64,000 nucleotides of DNA from Chelativorans sp. AA-79 (GTDB taxonomy: Bacteria; Pseudomonadota; Alphaproteobacteria; Rhizobiales; Rhizobiaceae). The stretch lies in the NCBI RefSeq assembly GCF_029457495.1, contig NZ_CP120361.1, positions 3,860,001 through 3,924,000 on the forward strand. Direction: 5' to 3'. Below the pieces are notes generated by a model, which was not told where the DNA came from, did not search any database, and was given only the letters and a program-made list of their open reading frames with translations. A program made the translations under genes and the position numbers. Below, in pieces: positions 53,212 through 61,214 of the stretch; the first letter of the stretch is position 1, and every line of letters begins with the position of its first letter.

Positions 53212-56200
53212 ATGAATATTTCCCAATTTTTTGTAGACCGCCCGGTCTTTGCCGGCGTGCTCTCGGTGCTCATCCTGGTCGCCGGGCTCCTGGGTCTCAG
53301 GGCCCTGCCGATCTCCGAATACCCGGAAGTCGTGCCCCCTTCCATCGTCGTGCGCGCGCAATATCCGGGCGCCGGCCCCAAGGTCATCGCCGAAACGGTG
53401 GCGACCCCCATCGAGGAGGCCATCAACGGCGTCGAGGACATGCTTTACATGTCGAGCCAGGGCACCACGGATGGCGTGATGACGCTGACCGTCACCTTCA
53501 AGCTCGGCACCGATCCCGACAAGGCGCAGCAGCTCGTCCAGAACCGCGTCTCCCAGGCGGAGCCACGGTTACCGGAGGAGGTCCGGCGTCTGGGTGTGAC
53601 CACGGTCAAGAGCTCGCCCGATCTCACCATGGTCGTGCACCTGCTCTCGCCGAACGACCGCTATGACATCACCTATCTGCGCAACTACGCGGTGCTGAAC
53701 GTGAAGGACCGGCTGGCGCGCATCGAGGGCGTCGGCCAGGTGCAGGTTTTCGGTTCGGGCGACTACTCCATGCGTGTCTGGCTCGACCCGCAGAAGATAG
53801 CCGAGCGCGGGCTTTCGGCGAGCGAGGTGGTGCAGGCCATCCGCGAACAGAACATACAGGCTGCCGCCGGCGTCGTGGGCGCCTCGCCGAGCGTACCCGG
53901 TGTCGACCTGCAGCTTTCGGTGAACGCGCAGGGCCGCCTCCAGACCGAGGAGGAATTCGGCGACATCATCGTCAAGACCGGCACGGCCGGCGAGATCACG
54001 CGGCTGCGCGACATCGCCCGCATCGAGCTCGGCTCGGCCGAATATGCGCTGCGCTCGCTCCTCGACAACAAGCAGGCGGTCGCCATCGGCATCTTCCAGG
54101 CGCCGAACTCCAACGCCATCCAGATCTCCGACGACATCCAGACGGTGATGGACGAATTGCAGCAGGCCATGCCCGAAGGCGTGGAATACCGCATCGTCTA
54201 CGACACGACCCAGTTCGTCCGCGCCTCCATCGACGCGGTGGTGCACACGCTGCTCGAAGCCATTGCGCTCGTGGTACTGGTGGTCATCATCTTCCTGCAG
54301 ACCTGGCGCGCCTCCATCATCCCGCTGGTGGCGGTTCCCGTCTCCATCGTCGGCACGTTTGCGGTGCTCTATGTCTTCGGCTTCTCAATCAACGCGCTCA
54401 GCCTCTTCGGCCTGGTGCTCGCCATCGGCATCGTCGTCGACGATGCGATCGTCGTGGTGGAGAATGTGGAGCGCAACATCGAGGAGGGCCTGTCGCCGCG
54501 CGACGCCACCTACCGCGCCATGCGGGAGGTTTCCGGCCCGATCGTCGCCATCGCCATGGTGCTGGTGGCGGTGTTCGTGCCGCTGGCCTTCATCTCGGGG
54601 CTTACCGGCCAGTTCTATCGGCAGTTCGCGCTCACCATCGCGATATCGACCGTGATCTCGGCCTTCAACTCGCTGACGCTTTCGCCGGCGCTGGCGGCCA
54701 TGCTTCTGCGTGGCCACGATGCGCCGAAGGACTGGCTCACGCGGCTCATCGACCGCCTGTTCGGCTGGTTCTTCCGCGGCTTCAACCGCGCCTTCGGTGC
54801 AAGCTCCAACGCCTATAGCGGCGGGGTCAGAGGCATCCTGTCGCGCAAGACGCTGGTGATGGGGCTCTATCTGGTTCTGGTGGCCGCCACGGTGTTCGTC
54901 TTCAACAAGGTGCCGGGCGGCTTCGTGCCGGCGCAGGACAAGCAGTATCTGGTGGGCTTCGCGCAGCTGCCCGACGGAGCGACGCTGGATCGCACGGAGG
55001 ACGTCATCCGGCGCATGAGCGACATCGCCCTCGAACAGCCGGGCGTGGAAAGCGCCATCGCCTTTCCCGGCCTGTCGATCAACGGCTTCACCAACAGCTC
55101 CAACGCCGGCATCGTCTTCCTCTCGCTGGATCCTTTCGAAGAGCGGACGACGCCGGAACTGTCCGGCGGCGCCATTGCCATGCAGCTCAACCAGCAATTC
55201 GCCGGCATCCAGGAAGCGTTCATCGCCATGTTCCCGCCGCCGCCCGTGCAGGGCCTCGGCACGATCGGCGGCTTCAAGCTGCAGATCGAGGACCGCGTCG
55301 GCCTGGGCTACGAAGCGCTGGACGAGGCCACCAAGGCATTCCTCGCCGAGGCCTATCAGGCGCCGGAGCTGGCGGGACTGTTCTCGAGCTACCAGATCAA
55401 CGTTCCGCAGCTCTATGCCGATCTCGACCGCGCCAAGGCGCATCAGCTGGGCGTCGCGGTGACGGACGTTTTCGATACGCTGCAGATCTATCTGGGCTCG
55501 CTCTACGTCAACGACTTCAACCAGTTCGGCCGCACCTATTCTGTGCGCGTGCAGGCGGATGCCGATTTCCGCAGCCATGCGGAGGATATCGGCCGGCTCG
55601 AAGTCAGGTCGCGTTCCGGCGAGATGATCCCGCTTTCCGCCTTGCTCGACGTGCAGCAAAGCTCCGGTCCCGAGCGGGCGATGCGCTACAACGGTTTCCT
55701 GGCCGCCGATATCAATGGCGGGCCGGCACCCGGCTATTCGTCGGGCGAAGCGGAAGCCGCCGTGGAGCGGATCGCGGCGGAGACGCTGCCGCCCGGCATC
55801 AGCTTCGAGTGGACCGATCTCACCTATCAGCAGATCCTCGCCGGCAATTCGGGTGTGATCATCTTCCCGCTGGCGCTGCTCCTGGTGTTCCTAGTGCTCG
55901 CGGCTCTCTACGAAAGCCTCGCGCTGCCGCTGGCGATCATCATGATCGTGCCGATGGGCATCCTGTCTGCCCTGACCGGCGTGTGGCTCACCGGCGGCGA
56001 CAACAACATCTTCACCCAGATCGGCCTCATCGTGCTCGTCGGCCTTTCCGCCAAGAACGCGATCCTGATCGTCGAATTCGCGCGCGAGCTCGAATTCGCC
56101 GGCCTCTCGCCCAAGGAGGCGGCGGTGGAGGCGGCGAGGCTCCGGCTGCGGCCGATCCTCATGACCTCGCTGGCCTTCATCATGGGCGTGGTGCCGCTGG

Positions 56201-56433
56201 TGTTCTCCACCGGCGCGGGCGCGGAGATGCGCAATGCCATGGGCATCGCCGTCTTTGCCGGCATGATCGGGGTGACCGCCTTCGGCATCTTCCTGACTCC
56301 GGTCTTCTACGTGCTCCTGCGCGCGCTCACGGGCAACCGGCCGCTGAAGCAGACCGGAGAGGGCACCATTCCCGCCTCCCATGGCGGGCACGAGGAAGAG
56401 GTTCGCGACCGGCCGGTCGCACACCAGCTCTGA
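53212..56433 (+). CDS. RND multidrug efflux pump (MexF/HAE1 type)
   Basis: A 1073-residue proton-driven inner-membrane exporter. MNISQFFVDRPVFAGVLS is the standard N-terminus. There are twelve membrane segments and two large periplasmic loops. The proton-relay segment 4 reads GLVLAIGIVVDDAIVVVENV (two adjacent Asp). GLSAKNAILIVEFA and GVVPLVFSTGAGAEMRNAMG are the family's later motifs. Length and motifs fit MexF/AcrB-type HAE1 pumps. Likely substrates are hydrophobic antimicrobials or plant phenolics; that is family knowledge. A 17-bp hairpin follows the stop. Confidence 0.96.
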   Translation: MNISQFFVDRPVFAGVLSVLILVAGLLGLRALPISEYPEVVPPSIVVRAQYPGAGPKVIAETVATPIEEAINGVEDMLYMSSQGTTDGVMTLTVTFKLGTDPDKAQQLVQNRVSQAEPRLPEEVRRLGVTTVKSSPDLTMVVHLLSPNDRYDITYLRNYAVLNVKDRLARIEGVGQVQVFGSGDYSMRVWLDPQKIAERGLSASEVVQAIREQNIQAAAGVVGASPSVPGVDLQLSVNAQGRLQTEEEFGDIIVKTGTAGEITRLRDIARIELGSAEYALRSLLDNKQAVAIGIFQAPNSNAIQISDDIQTVMDELQQAMPEGVEYRIVYDTTQFVRASIDAVVHTLLEAIALVVLVVIIFLQTWRASIIPLVAVPVSIVGTFAVLYVFGFSINALSLFGLVLAIGIVVDDAIVVVENVERNIEEGLSPRDATYRAMREVSGPIVAIAMVLVAVFVPLAFISGLTGQFYRQFALTIAISTVISAFNSLTLSPALAAMLLRGHDAPKDWLTRLIDRLFGWFFRGFNRAFGASSNAYSGGVRGILSRKTLVMGLYLVLVAATVFVFNKVPGGFVPAQDKQYLVGFAQLPDGATLDRTEDVIRRMSDIALEQPGVESAIAFPGLSINGFTNSSNAGIVFLSLDPFEERTTPELSGGAIAMQLNQQFAGIQEAFIAMFPPPPVQGLGTIGGFKLQIEDRVGLGYEALDEATKAFLAEAYQAPELAGLFSSYQINVPQLYADLDRAKAHQLGVAVTDVFDTLQIYLGSLYVNDFNQFGRTYSVRVQADADFRSHAEDIGRLEVRSRSGEMIPLSALLDVQQSSGPERAMRYNGFLAADINGGPAPGYSSGEAEAAVERIAAETLPPGISFEWTDLTYQQILAGNSGVIIFPLALLLVFLVLAALYESLALPLAIIMIVPMGILSALTGVWLTGGDNNIFTQIGLIVLVGLSAKNAILIVEFARELEFAGLSPKEAAVEAARLRLRPILMTSLAFIMGVVPLVFSTGAGAEMRNAMGIAVFAGMIGVTAFGIFLTPVFYVLLRALTGNRPLKQTGEGTIPASHGGHEEEVRDRPVAHQL

Positions 56434-56462
56434 CCGGCTCGGTCGGAGAGCACTCTGCCCCG

Positions 56463-56499
56463 GACAATGCGCGCGGACACCATGTCCGCGCGCATTGTC
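56463..56499. terminator. Perfect 17-bp bidirectional terminator hairpin
   Basis: GACAATGCGCGCGGACA (56463-56479) and TGTCCGCGCGCATTGTC (56483-56499) pair along all 17 bases around loop CCA. It sits between the convergent pump gene and the RES-domain gene, and its right end overlaps the RES stop codon (56498-56500). It probably ends transcription in both directions. Confidence 0.85.
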
Positions 56500-57274
56500 A
56501 TTTCCCACGGTCCCAGTTGAATCCGGCGAGCCGCGGGTCCGCCGAAAAGGCGTGCCGATCGAAGCCGATGCTCATCTCGGGAAATTGGCAGATCGCCTGG
56601 ACGCCCGATGAACCAAGGCGCAGACGCCAGGTCTGCCGTTCGACGGGACGAGATTCCGCGAACGCCCGGCAGGTCAGAAGCGCGAGGTTGAAGCCGCTGG
56701 TATCCCGCGCGGAGCGATATCTGACGATCTCGATCGCGGCAGCGCGCGCGGCATCGGCGACATCCTGCGTCGCCGCGTAGTCGGTCGGATGCATCCAGCG
56801 TGCCTCGTCTTCGCTGAACGGCGTCGCGGCAAGGTCGATGGAGCGCCCGGTCGCGACCTCGGCGGCGAAGGCAGTGTACTCGCCGGAATCCGACGGCCAG
56901 GGCGTATCCGGCGATTCCGCGAAGAACAGGAGGCGATAGAAAGCCATCTCGGCGACGGCCGTCCGGGCTTCCTCGGCGGCATAGTAGACGCCGAGCGTGC
57001 GGCCCGCGCGACGGAAGCGCGAGCCGTGCGGATAGAGGGCGCCGTACCGGAACGGCGTCGAAAAGAGATAGTCGAGATGCCGGCATTCGGGCGGGACGGC
57101 AGGCTTCGTCTCCTCGATCAGATCTTCCAGGAGAGCCTGTTCCTCGAGCGTGTCGACAAGCTTCAGCGTCGAGACGCGGTGCTGCGCCTCGACAAGCCGC
57201 CAGCAACGCCCGCGATAGGGGCGCGCCTCAGACGAGAGCCCGTCGGGCGTCCAGATAGGCAATGGCATCGACAA
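56498..57274 (-). CDS. RES-domain toxin (NAD+-degrading type)
   Basis: A 258-residue RES-domain protein. The conserved Arg, Glu and Ser are visible in context: RCWRLVEAQHR, VYYAAEEARTAVAEMAFYR, and the later FNLALLTCRAF region. RES toxins such as MbcT and Res deplete NAD+. It lies downstream of and overlaps its Xre/MbcA antitoxin gene by 47 bases. The start is ATG 57274, with ATG 57268 possible. It forms a type II toxin-antitoxin pair. Its stop codon overlaps a strong terminator hairpin. Confidence 0.88.
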   Translation of the reverse strand: MSMPLPIWTPDGLSSEARPYRGRCWRLVEAQHRVSTLKLVDTLEEQALLEDLIEETKPAVPPECRHLDYLFSTPFRYGALYPHGSRFRRAGRTLGVYYAAEEARTAVAEMAFYRLLFFAESPDTPWPSDSGEYTAFAAEVATGRSIDLAATPFSEDEARWMHPTDYAATQDVADAARAAAIEIVRYRSARDTSGFNLALLTCRAFAESRPVERQTWRLRLGSSGVQAICQFPEMSIGFDRHAFSADPRLAGFNWDRGK

Positions 57275-57611
57275 GGCCCGCTATGGTTTGAATCCTGTCG
57301 AGCGGCCTGCCCCCAAGCGCGGTGTTGTCGTTGCGCAGCCATGCCCGGGCGACCGCTTCATCCCCGCTGACAATCGCGTCGAGCGAACGGTATAAGCGCA
57401 CGAACAGGACGGCCAGCTCGAACGGCTTGGTCCCGCGCTCGAGGTCGAATTCTCCCTTTTTCAGGCGCGATACGGTCGGTTCGGACACGCCCACGACCGC
57501 AGCCAGCGCCCGCGCGGTCAACCCGAGACGCTCGGCTGCCCGCAGGACCGCCTTCGCAAGCACCGGCCCCTCGGCGGGGGTGGAGGTCTCTTGTATCTGA
57601 GGACTGGGCAT
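57228..57611 (-). CDS. Xre/MbcA/ParS-type antitoxin
   Basis: A 127-residue antitoxin. The N-terminal helix-turn-helix includes LGLTARALAAVVGVSEPTVSRLKKGEF. The C-terminal DUF2384 toxin-binding domain includes AVARAWLRNDNTALGGRPLDRI. ATG 57611 has AGGAGAAGG upstream. It precedes and overlaps the RES toxin gene. The DNA upstream holds a perfect 12-base palindrome (57652-57663), a likely autoregulatory operator. Confidence 0.9.
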   Translation of the reverse strand: MPSPQIQETSTPAEGPVLAKAVLRAAERLGLTARALAAVVGVSEPTVSRLKKGEFDLERGTKPFELAVLFVRLYRSLDAIVSGDEAVARAWLRNDNTALGGRPLDRIQTIAGLVDAIAYLDARRALV

Positions 57612-57651
57612 GGACCTTCTCCTGATCTTCAGGAAAGATAGCACGTATTTC

Positions 57652-57663
57652 TTTCTATAGAAA
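57652..57663. promoter_or_regulatory. Palindrome TTTCTATAGAAA upstream of the antitoxin gene
   Basis: A perfect 12-base palindrome lies 41 bases upstream of the antitoxin start, inside an AT-rich patch (57640-57670) that also looks like a promoter -10 region. Antitoxins of the Xre type usually repress their own promoter by binding such sites. The rest of the gap 57664-57943 shows no gene. Confidence 0.55.
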
Positions 57664-57943
57664 TAGGATGGCAAAAGGCTTTGTTCCATGGGGAAGACGG
57701 CTCGTCGCCTGACATCAGGGGCGCCTGCTTCAGCAGCCCCCATGATGTGTGCTTCTCGGCACCAGCACGCGCCTGACGACGATACCGTCCCGCAAACCGG
57801 CGGCCGAGGTCTGCTCTCCACCCGGTAGGGTTAAAGATCGGATTCAGTCTTTGTTGGTAATTTATCGTTAGGAGTTCACGCGAGGGGCTCCGTCGGCGCC
57901 CGCCTTTGCCGTCGGTCTTTTTTGTTCTCGTGTACGGGTTCCT

Positions 57944-58972
57944 ATGCGTTTCTCAGGCGTGGCAGCAATTCTTCTCGTCTGCTTGACCTCGGCGGGCTGC
58001 AGTTCCCGCGGCGGCAGCGGCATCACCATCGACGAGATCCTGGCCCAGCCGTCGCTCGAGACGACCGGTTCAGTGCAGCAGGCGAGCCTGGTCCCCCCGG
58101 AGGAGATCGACGCCGTGCCGTCGCAGGACGGTCAGCCCGAAGAGCTCCTCGCGATAGCGCCCCAGGCTCCGATCCCCGATGCGCTCGCCCCGATCGAGAA
58201 AACGGTGGGAATGCCCTCGGCAAGGCAGGCGGCACTGGCCGTCCCGCCGAAACCGCCCGGCAAGCCCTTCGAGCGGAGCCGGATCTACGAGCACCGCTTC
58301 CGCGACGCCAAACCTATAAACTTCGGACGTGCCTCGCCGAAGTCCCTGGCCGTGCACGGCGTCGACGTTTCGCGCTGGCAAGGCGATATCGACTGGGCGA
58401 AGCTGCGCACGCAAGGCGCGAATTTTGTTTACATCAAGGCCACGGATGGCGGCGACCATCTGGATCCCATGTTCAAGAAGAACTGGCGTGAGGCGGCGGA
58501 GGCGGGATTGAGGCGCGGCGCCTATCATTTCTTCTACTGGTGCCGGACCGCCGGCGAGCAGGCGGACTGGTTCACCCGCAACGTGCCGAAGGTCGCGGGC
58601 GCCCTTCCGCCCGTCCTCGACGTCGAATGGAACGGCGAATCCCGTTGCAGGAAGCGCCCGTCCCGCGAGCGCGTTCTGGAGAAGATGCAGGTCTTCCTGG
58701 ACAAGCTCGAAAGACACTACGGCCAGCGTCCAATCATCTACACGGCCCCGGACTTCTACCGCGACAATCTGCAAGGCGCATTCCTGGATTATCCGTTCTG
58801 GCTGCGCTCGGTGGCAGCGCACCCTTCGAAGGTCTATCCGGGTAGGAAATGGGTGTTCTGGCAGTATTCGGGCTCCGGCCTCTCCCATGGCGTGGACGGC
58901 AAGATCGACCTCAATGTCTTCCACGGCGGCGCGGAGGACTGGCACAGATGGGTCGCCGCGACCACGCGGTGA
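57944..58972 (+). CDS. GH25 lysozyme-like lipoprotein
   Basis: A 342-residue envelope muramidase. The N-terminus FSGVAAILLVCLTSAGCSS is a lipoprotein signal with Cys19. A variable proline-rich linker (about 50-125) leads to the GH25 domain: HGVDVSRWQGDIDWAKL, FVYIKATDGGDHLDP, GAYHFFYWC, VLDVEWNG (acidic catalytic pair) and VFWQYSGSG. It probably trims peptidoglycan in the periplasm or at the outer membrane. It is a single gene; 58973-59131 downstream holds no other gene. Confidence 0.93.
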   Translation: MRFSGVAAILLVCLTSAGCSSRGGSGITIDEILAQPSLETTGSVQQASLVPPEEIDAVPSQDGQPEELLAIAPQAPIPDALAPIEKTVGMPSARQAALAVPPKPPGKPFERSRIYEHRFRDAKPINFGRASPKSLAVHGVDVSRWQGDIDWAKLRTQGANFVYIKATDGGDHLDPMFKKNWREAAEAGLRRGAYHFFYWCRTAGEQADWFTRNVPKVAGALPPVLDVEWNGESRCRKRPSRERVLEKMQVFLDKLERHYGQRPIIYTAPDFYRDNLQGAFLDYPFWLRSVAAHPSKVYPGRKWVFWQYSGSGLSHGVDGKIDLNVFHGGAEDWHRWVAATTR

Positions 58973-59131
58973 TCCCGAGACAGGTACAGACCACGGCGAT
59001 AGCGGGCGAATTGCCGATGACTCGCGCTTCCCAGCGCCGCGAGCTCTCGTTAGGACGTCTTCAGCCGGGCTATCATCACCGCTGCGACACTGATTCGAGC
59101 GCAGCATCGCCGTCGTTGGAGGAGGCCCGAA

Positions 59132-59779
59132 CTGGAGACATCCCTGTACCAACCGGTCAAGACCTTCCTCGAAGGGCTGGGCTTCACCGTCAAGGGAGAG
59201 GTCGGCGGTTGCGATATCGTCGCGCTCAAGGGCGACGAGCAGCCGGTGGTCGTGATCGGCGAGCTGAAACTGAGCTTCAATCTGGAACTCGTGCTGCAGG
59301 GGATCGACCGCGCCGCGGCATGCGACGAAGTCTGGCTCGCGGCGCGCCTTTCCGCGCGCGGAAAGGGCCGTGAAAGCGATGCCCGTTTCCGGAATCTCTG
59401 CCGCCGGCTGGGTTTCGGCATGCTGGGCGTGACGGCCAATGGCGAAGTCCATGTTCTGGTCAGCCCTGTCGCGCCGACGCCGCGCCGCAATCCTCGCCGC
59501 CGCTCCCGGCTGGTCGAGGAACATCGGCGCCGTCACGGCGACCCGGTCGCCGGCGGTGGAACGAGGAAGCCGATCATGACGGCGTATCGCCAGCAGGCGC
59601 TTGCCTGCGCAGTGGCTCTCAAGGAAGGGCCGAAGCGCCCGCGCGACTTGAAGACGGTGATCCCTGACGCTCCCAAAATCCTCCGCCACAACGTCTATGG
59701 CTGGTTTCTGCGCGTCGAGCGCGGCGTCTACGGCCTTACCGAGGCGGGACACGGCGCCTTGTTGCAGTGGGCGCGGTGA
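59132..59779 (+). CDS. DUF2161 protein, apparent CTG start
   Basis: A 215-residue putative phosphodiesterase/nuclease-like protein of the DUF2161 family. Its conserved N-terminus (ETSLYQPVKTFLEGLGFTVKGE, then GGCDIVAL and VVVIGELKLSFNLELVLQG) resembles restriction-endonuclease-like folds. A C-terminal winged helix may start near residue 150. The conserved N-terminus runs back to CTG 59132, with GGAGGAGG six bases before it. There is no ATG, GTG or TTG in frame between the stop codon at 59051 and GTG 59246, which would remove 38 conserved residues. Confidence 0.82.
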   Translation: METSLYQPVKTFLEGLGFTVKGEVGGCDIVALKGDEQPVVVIGELKLSFNLELVLQGIDRAAACDEVWLAARLSARGKGRESDARFRNLCRRLGFGMLGVTANGEVHVLVSPVAPTPRRNPRRRSRLVEEHRRRHGDPVAGGGTRKPIMTAYRQQALACAVALKEGPKRPRDLKTVIPDAPKILRHNVYGWFLRVERGVYGLTEAGHGALLQWAR

Positions 59780-59810
59780 AAAAGAACCCGCGCCAGCTCC
59801 AGGAGATGTG

Positions 59811-60614
59811 ATGCGGATTTTATCGCTGAATGCTTGGGGAGGTCGGCTCCGCGACCGCCTGATGCGCTACCTGAGAGAGGCTGACCCGGACATAGTGTGC
59901 CTCCAGGAAGTGGTGCAAACCCCGACTGCGGAAGCAGAATGGCTCGTCTATCGAGACCACGACGTGGAGCTCCCGCAGAGAGCCAATCTGTTTCGGGAGG
60001 TGGCGGACATCTTTCCGTCTCACCAATCGTTCTTCTGTCCCGCTGCCCGTGGCAGTCTTTACGACGGCGAACGAAACTTTCCCTCGGAATGGGGGCTGGC
60101 GACCTTCGTCCGACGCAGCTATCCCGTGATCGGACAGGTTCAGGATTTCGTGCACGGCGACTTCGCGCCGGACGGCTGGGGCGAGCACCCGCGAGCGCGC
60201 AATGCCCATGTGGTGCGCCTGTTCGACTATGGCGCTGCCGCTCCCATCACGATTGCGCACATGCACGGTCTGCGTGATCCGGCAGGCAAAGAGGATACAC
60301 CCGCCCGCCATGCCCAGGCCAGGGCACTGGCCGATCTCATAGGCTCAGTGAGGCAGGCCGGCGACAGGTTGGTGGTGTGCGGCGACTTCAATGTGCTTCC
60401 GGACAGCAGCACGTTCGCGGTGCTCGGGGCGCTCGGGCTGACGGATCTCGTGACGATGCACGGTCATACCGACACGCGAACGTCCTACTACCGAAAATCT
60501 CCGCGGTTCGCCGACTACATGCTCGTGAGCGCCGACATCCCGGTGCGACGGTTCGATGTCGTCCAGGAACCGGAAGTCTCCGATCACAGGGTACTTCTTC
60601 TGGAATTGGACTAA
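59811..60614 (+). CDS. Endonuclease/exonuclease/phosphatase family protein
   Basis: A 267-residue protein of the EEP superfamily. ILSLNAWGG opens the fold, DPDIVCLQEVVQ contains the metal-binding Glu, AHMHGL carries a catalytic His, VVCGDFNVLPDS has the Asp and Asn of the GDFN motif, and EVSDHRVLLLELD ends with the SDH motif. All catalytic residues are present. The substrate (nucleic acid, phosphoinositide or sphingolipid-type) is not readable. AGGAG precedes the ATG. It is 31 bases after the DUF2161 gene and could be co-transcribed. Confidence 0.88.
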   Translation: MRILSLNAWGGRLRDRLMRYLREADPDIVCLQEVVQTPTAEAEWLVYRDHDVELPQRANLFREVADIFPSHQSFFCPAARGSLYDGERNFPSEWGLATFVRRSYPVIGQVQDFVHGDFAPDGWGEHPRARNAHVVRLFDYGAAAPITIAHMHGLRDPAGKEDTPARHAQARALADLIGSVRQAGDRLVVCGDFNVLPDSSTFAVLGALGLTDLVTMHGHTDTRTSYYRKSPRFADYMLVSADIPVRRFDVVQEPEVSDHRVLLLELD

Positions 60615-60659
60615 GGGCTGGTTCCGTGCCCCACTGCTCCCATATGGTCCTAAGTCAGT

Positions 60660-60702
60660 CCGGACACTCTCTTTGTTGATGAGCATCAATGGAGAGGTCC
60701 GG
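60660..60702 (+). terminator. Three-segment hairpin between the EEP and phasin genes
   Basis: CCGGAC...GTCCGG, CTCTC...GAGAG and TTGATG-AG-CATCAA (60676-60689) stack into one stem of 17 base pairs with small internal loops. It lies 45 bases after the EEP stop and 68 bases before the phasin start. It may be a transcript end without a T-run or a 5'-leader element of the phasin mRNA. Confidence 0.55.
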
Positions 60703-60770
60703 CGTATTGCGGTATGCTGAGGAGCACCCGGGATTTCGGCGTTGCCGTGTCCGGCCAATGGAGCAGAGAC

Positions 60771-61160
60771 ATGCAGAGCAAGCTTGAACAGCCGCCTTTT
60801 GCCCCCCTCCACTACGCCCCCTTTTATGGAACCGCGCAGTATTTCGCCCATCTCCAGGGTCAGTTCCAGGCGCGTGCCTTCAAAGCCCTGATGCGCTACC
60901 AGATCGAAGCGCTGACCTTCCTCAGGCATCGTTGCGAGCAGGACGTGCAGCTCGTCGAAGATCTCGCCGCGGGCAAAGCGCCCATCGATGCCGTCGATAT
61001 CGTGAGTGCGTTCATGCAAAAGGCGGCCGTCGACTACACCGCAGAAGCGGGCCGGATGGCGACGGCAAGCTCGCTGCTCGTCAGCGAAACGGCCAAGGAT
61101 GTCCGCCGGGAAGCGGAGAATGCCAAGGAAGCACTGGCCCCGAACACGCTTGACGAGTGA
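60771..61160 (+). CDS. Phasin-family protein
   Basis: A 129-residue polyhydroxyalkanoate granule-associated or phasin-like protein. It is almost entirely helical, with the family's amphipathic pattern: ALMRYQIEALTFLRHRCEQDVQLVEDLAAGK. The motif before AVDIVSAFMQKAAVDYTAEAGRM and a terminal AENAKEAL are typical. ATG 60771 has GGAGCAGAG just upstream; an ATG at 60714 lacks a ribosome site. No polyhydroxyalkanoate synthase gene is in the window. It converges with the carboxypeptidase gene. Confidence 0.85.
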   Translation: MQSKLEQPPFAPLHYAPFYGTAQYFAHLQGQFQARAFKALMRYQIEALTFLRHRCEQDVQLVEDLAAGKAPIDAVDIVSAFMQKAAVDYTAEAGRMATASSLLVSETAKDVRREAENAKEALAPNTLDE

Positions 61161-61214
61161 AGCTCAACCCGCAGCGAGAGGGCGGCCAAGGTCAAGGGCG
61201 ATCCCCCTCTGTCC

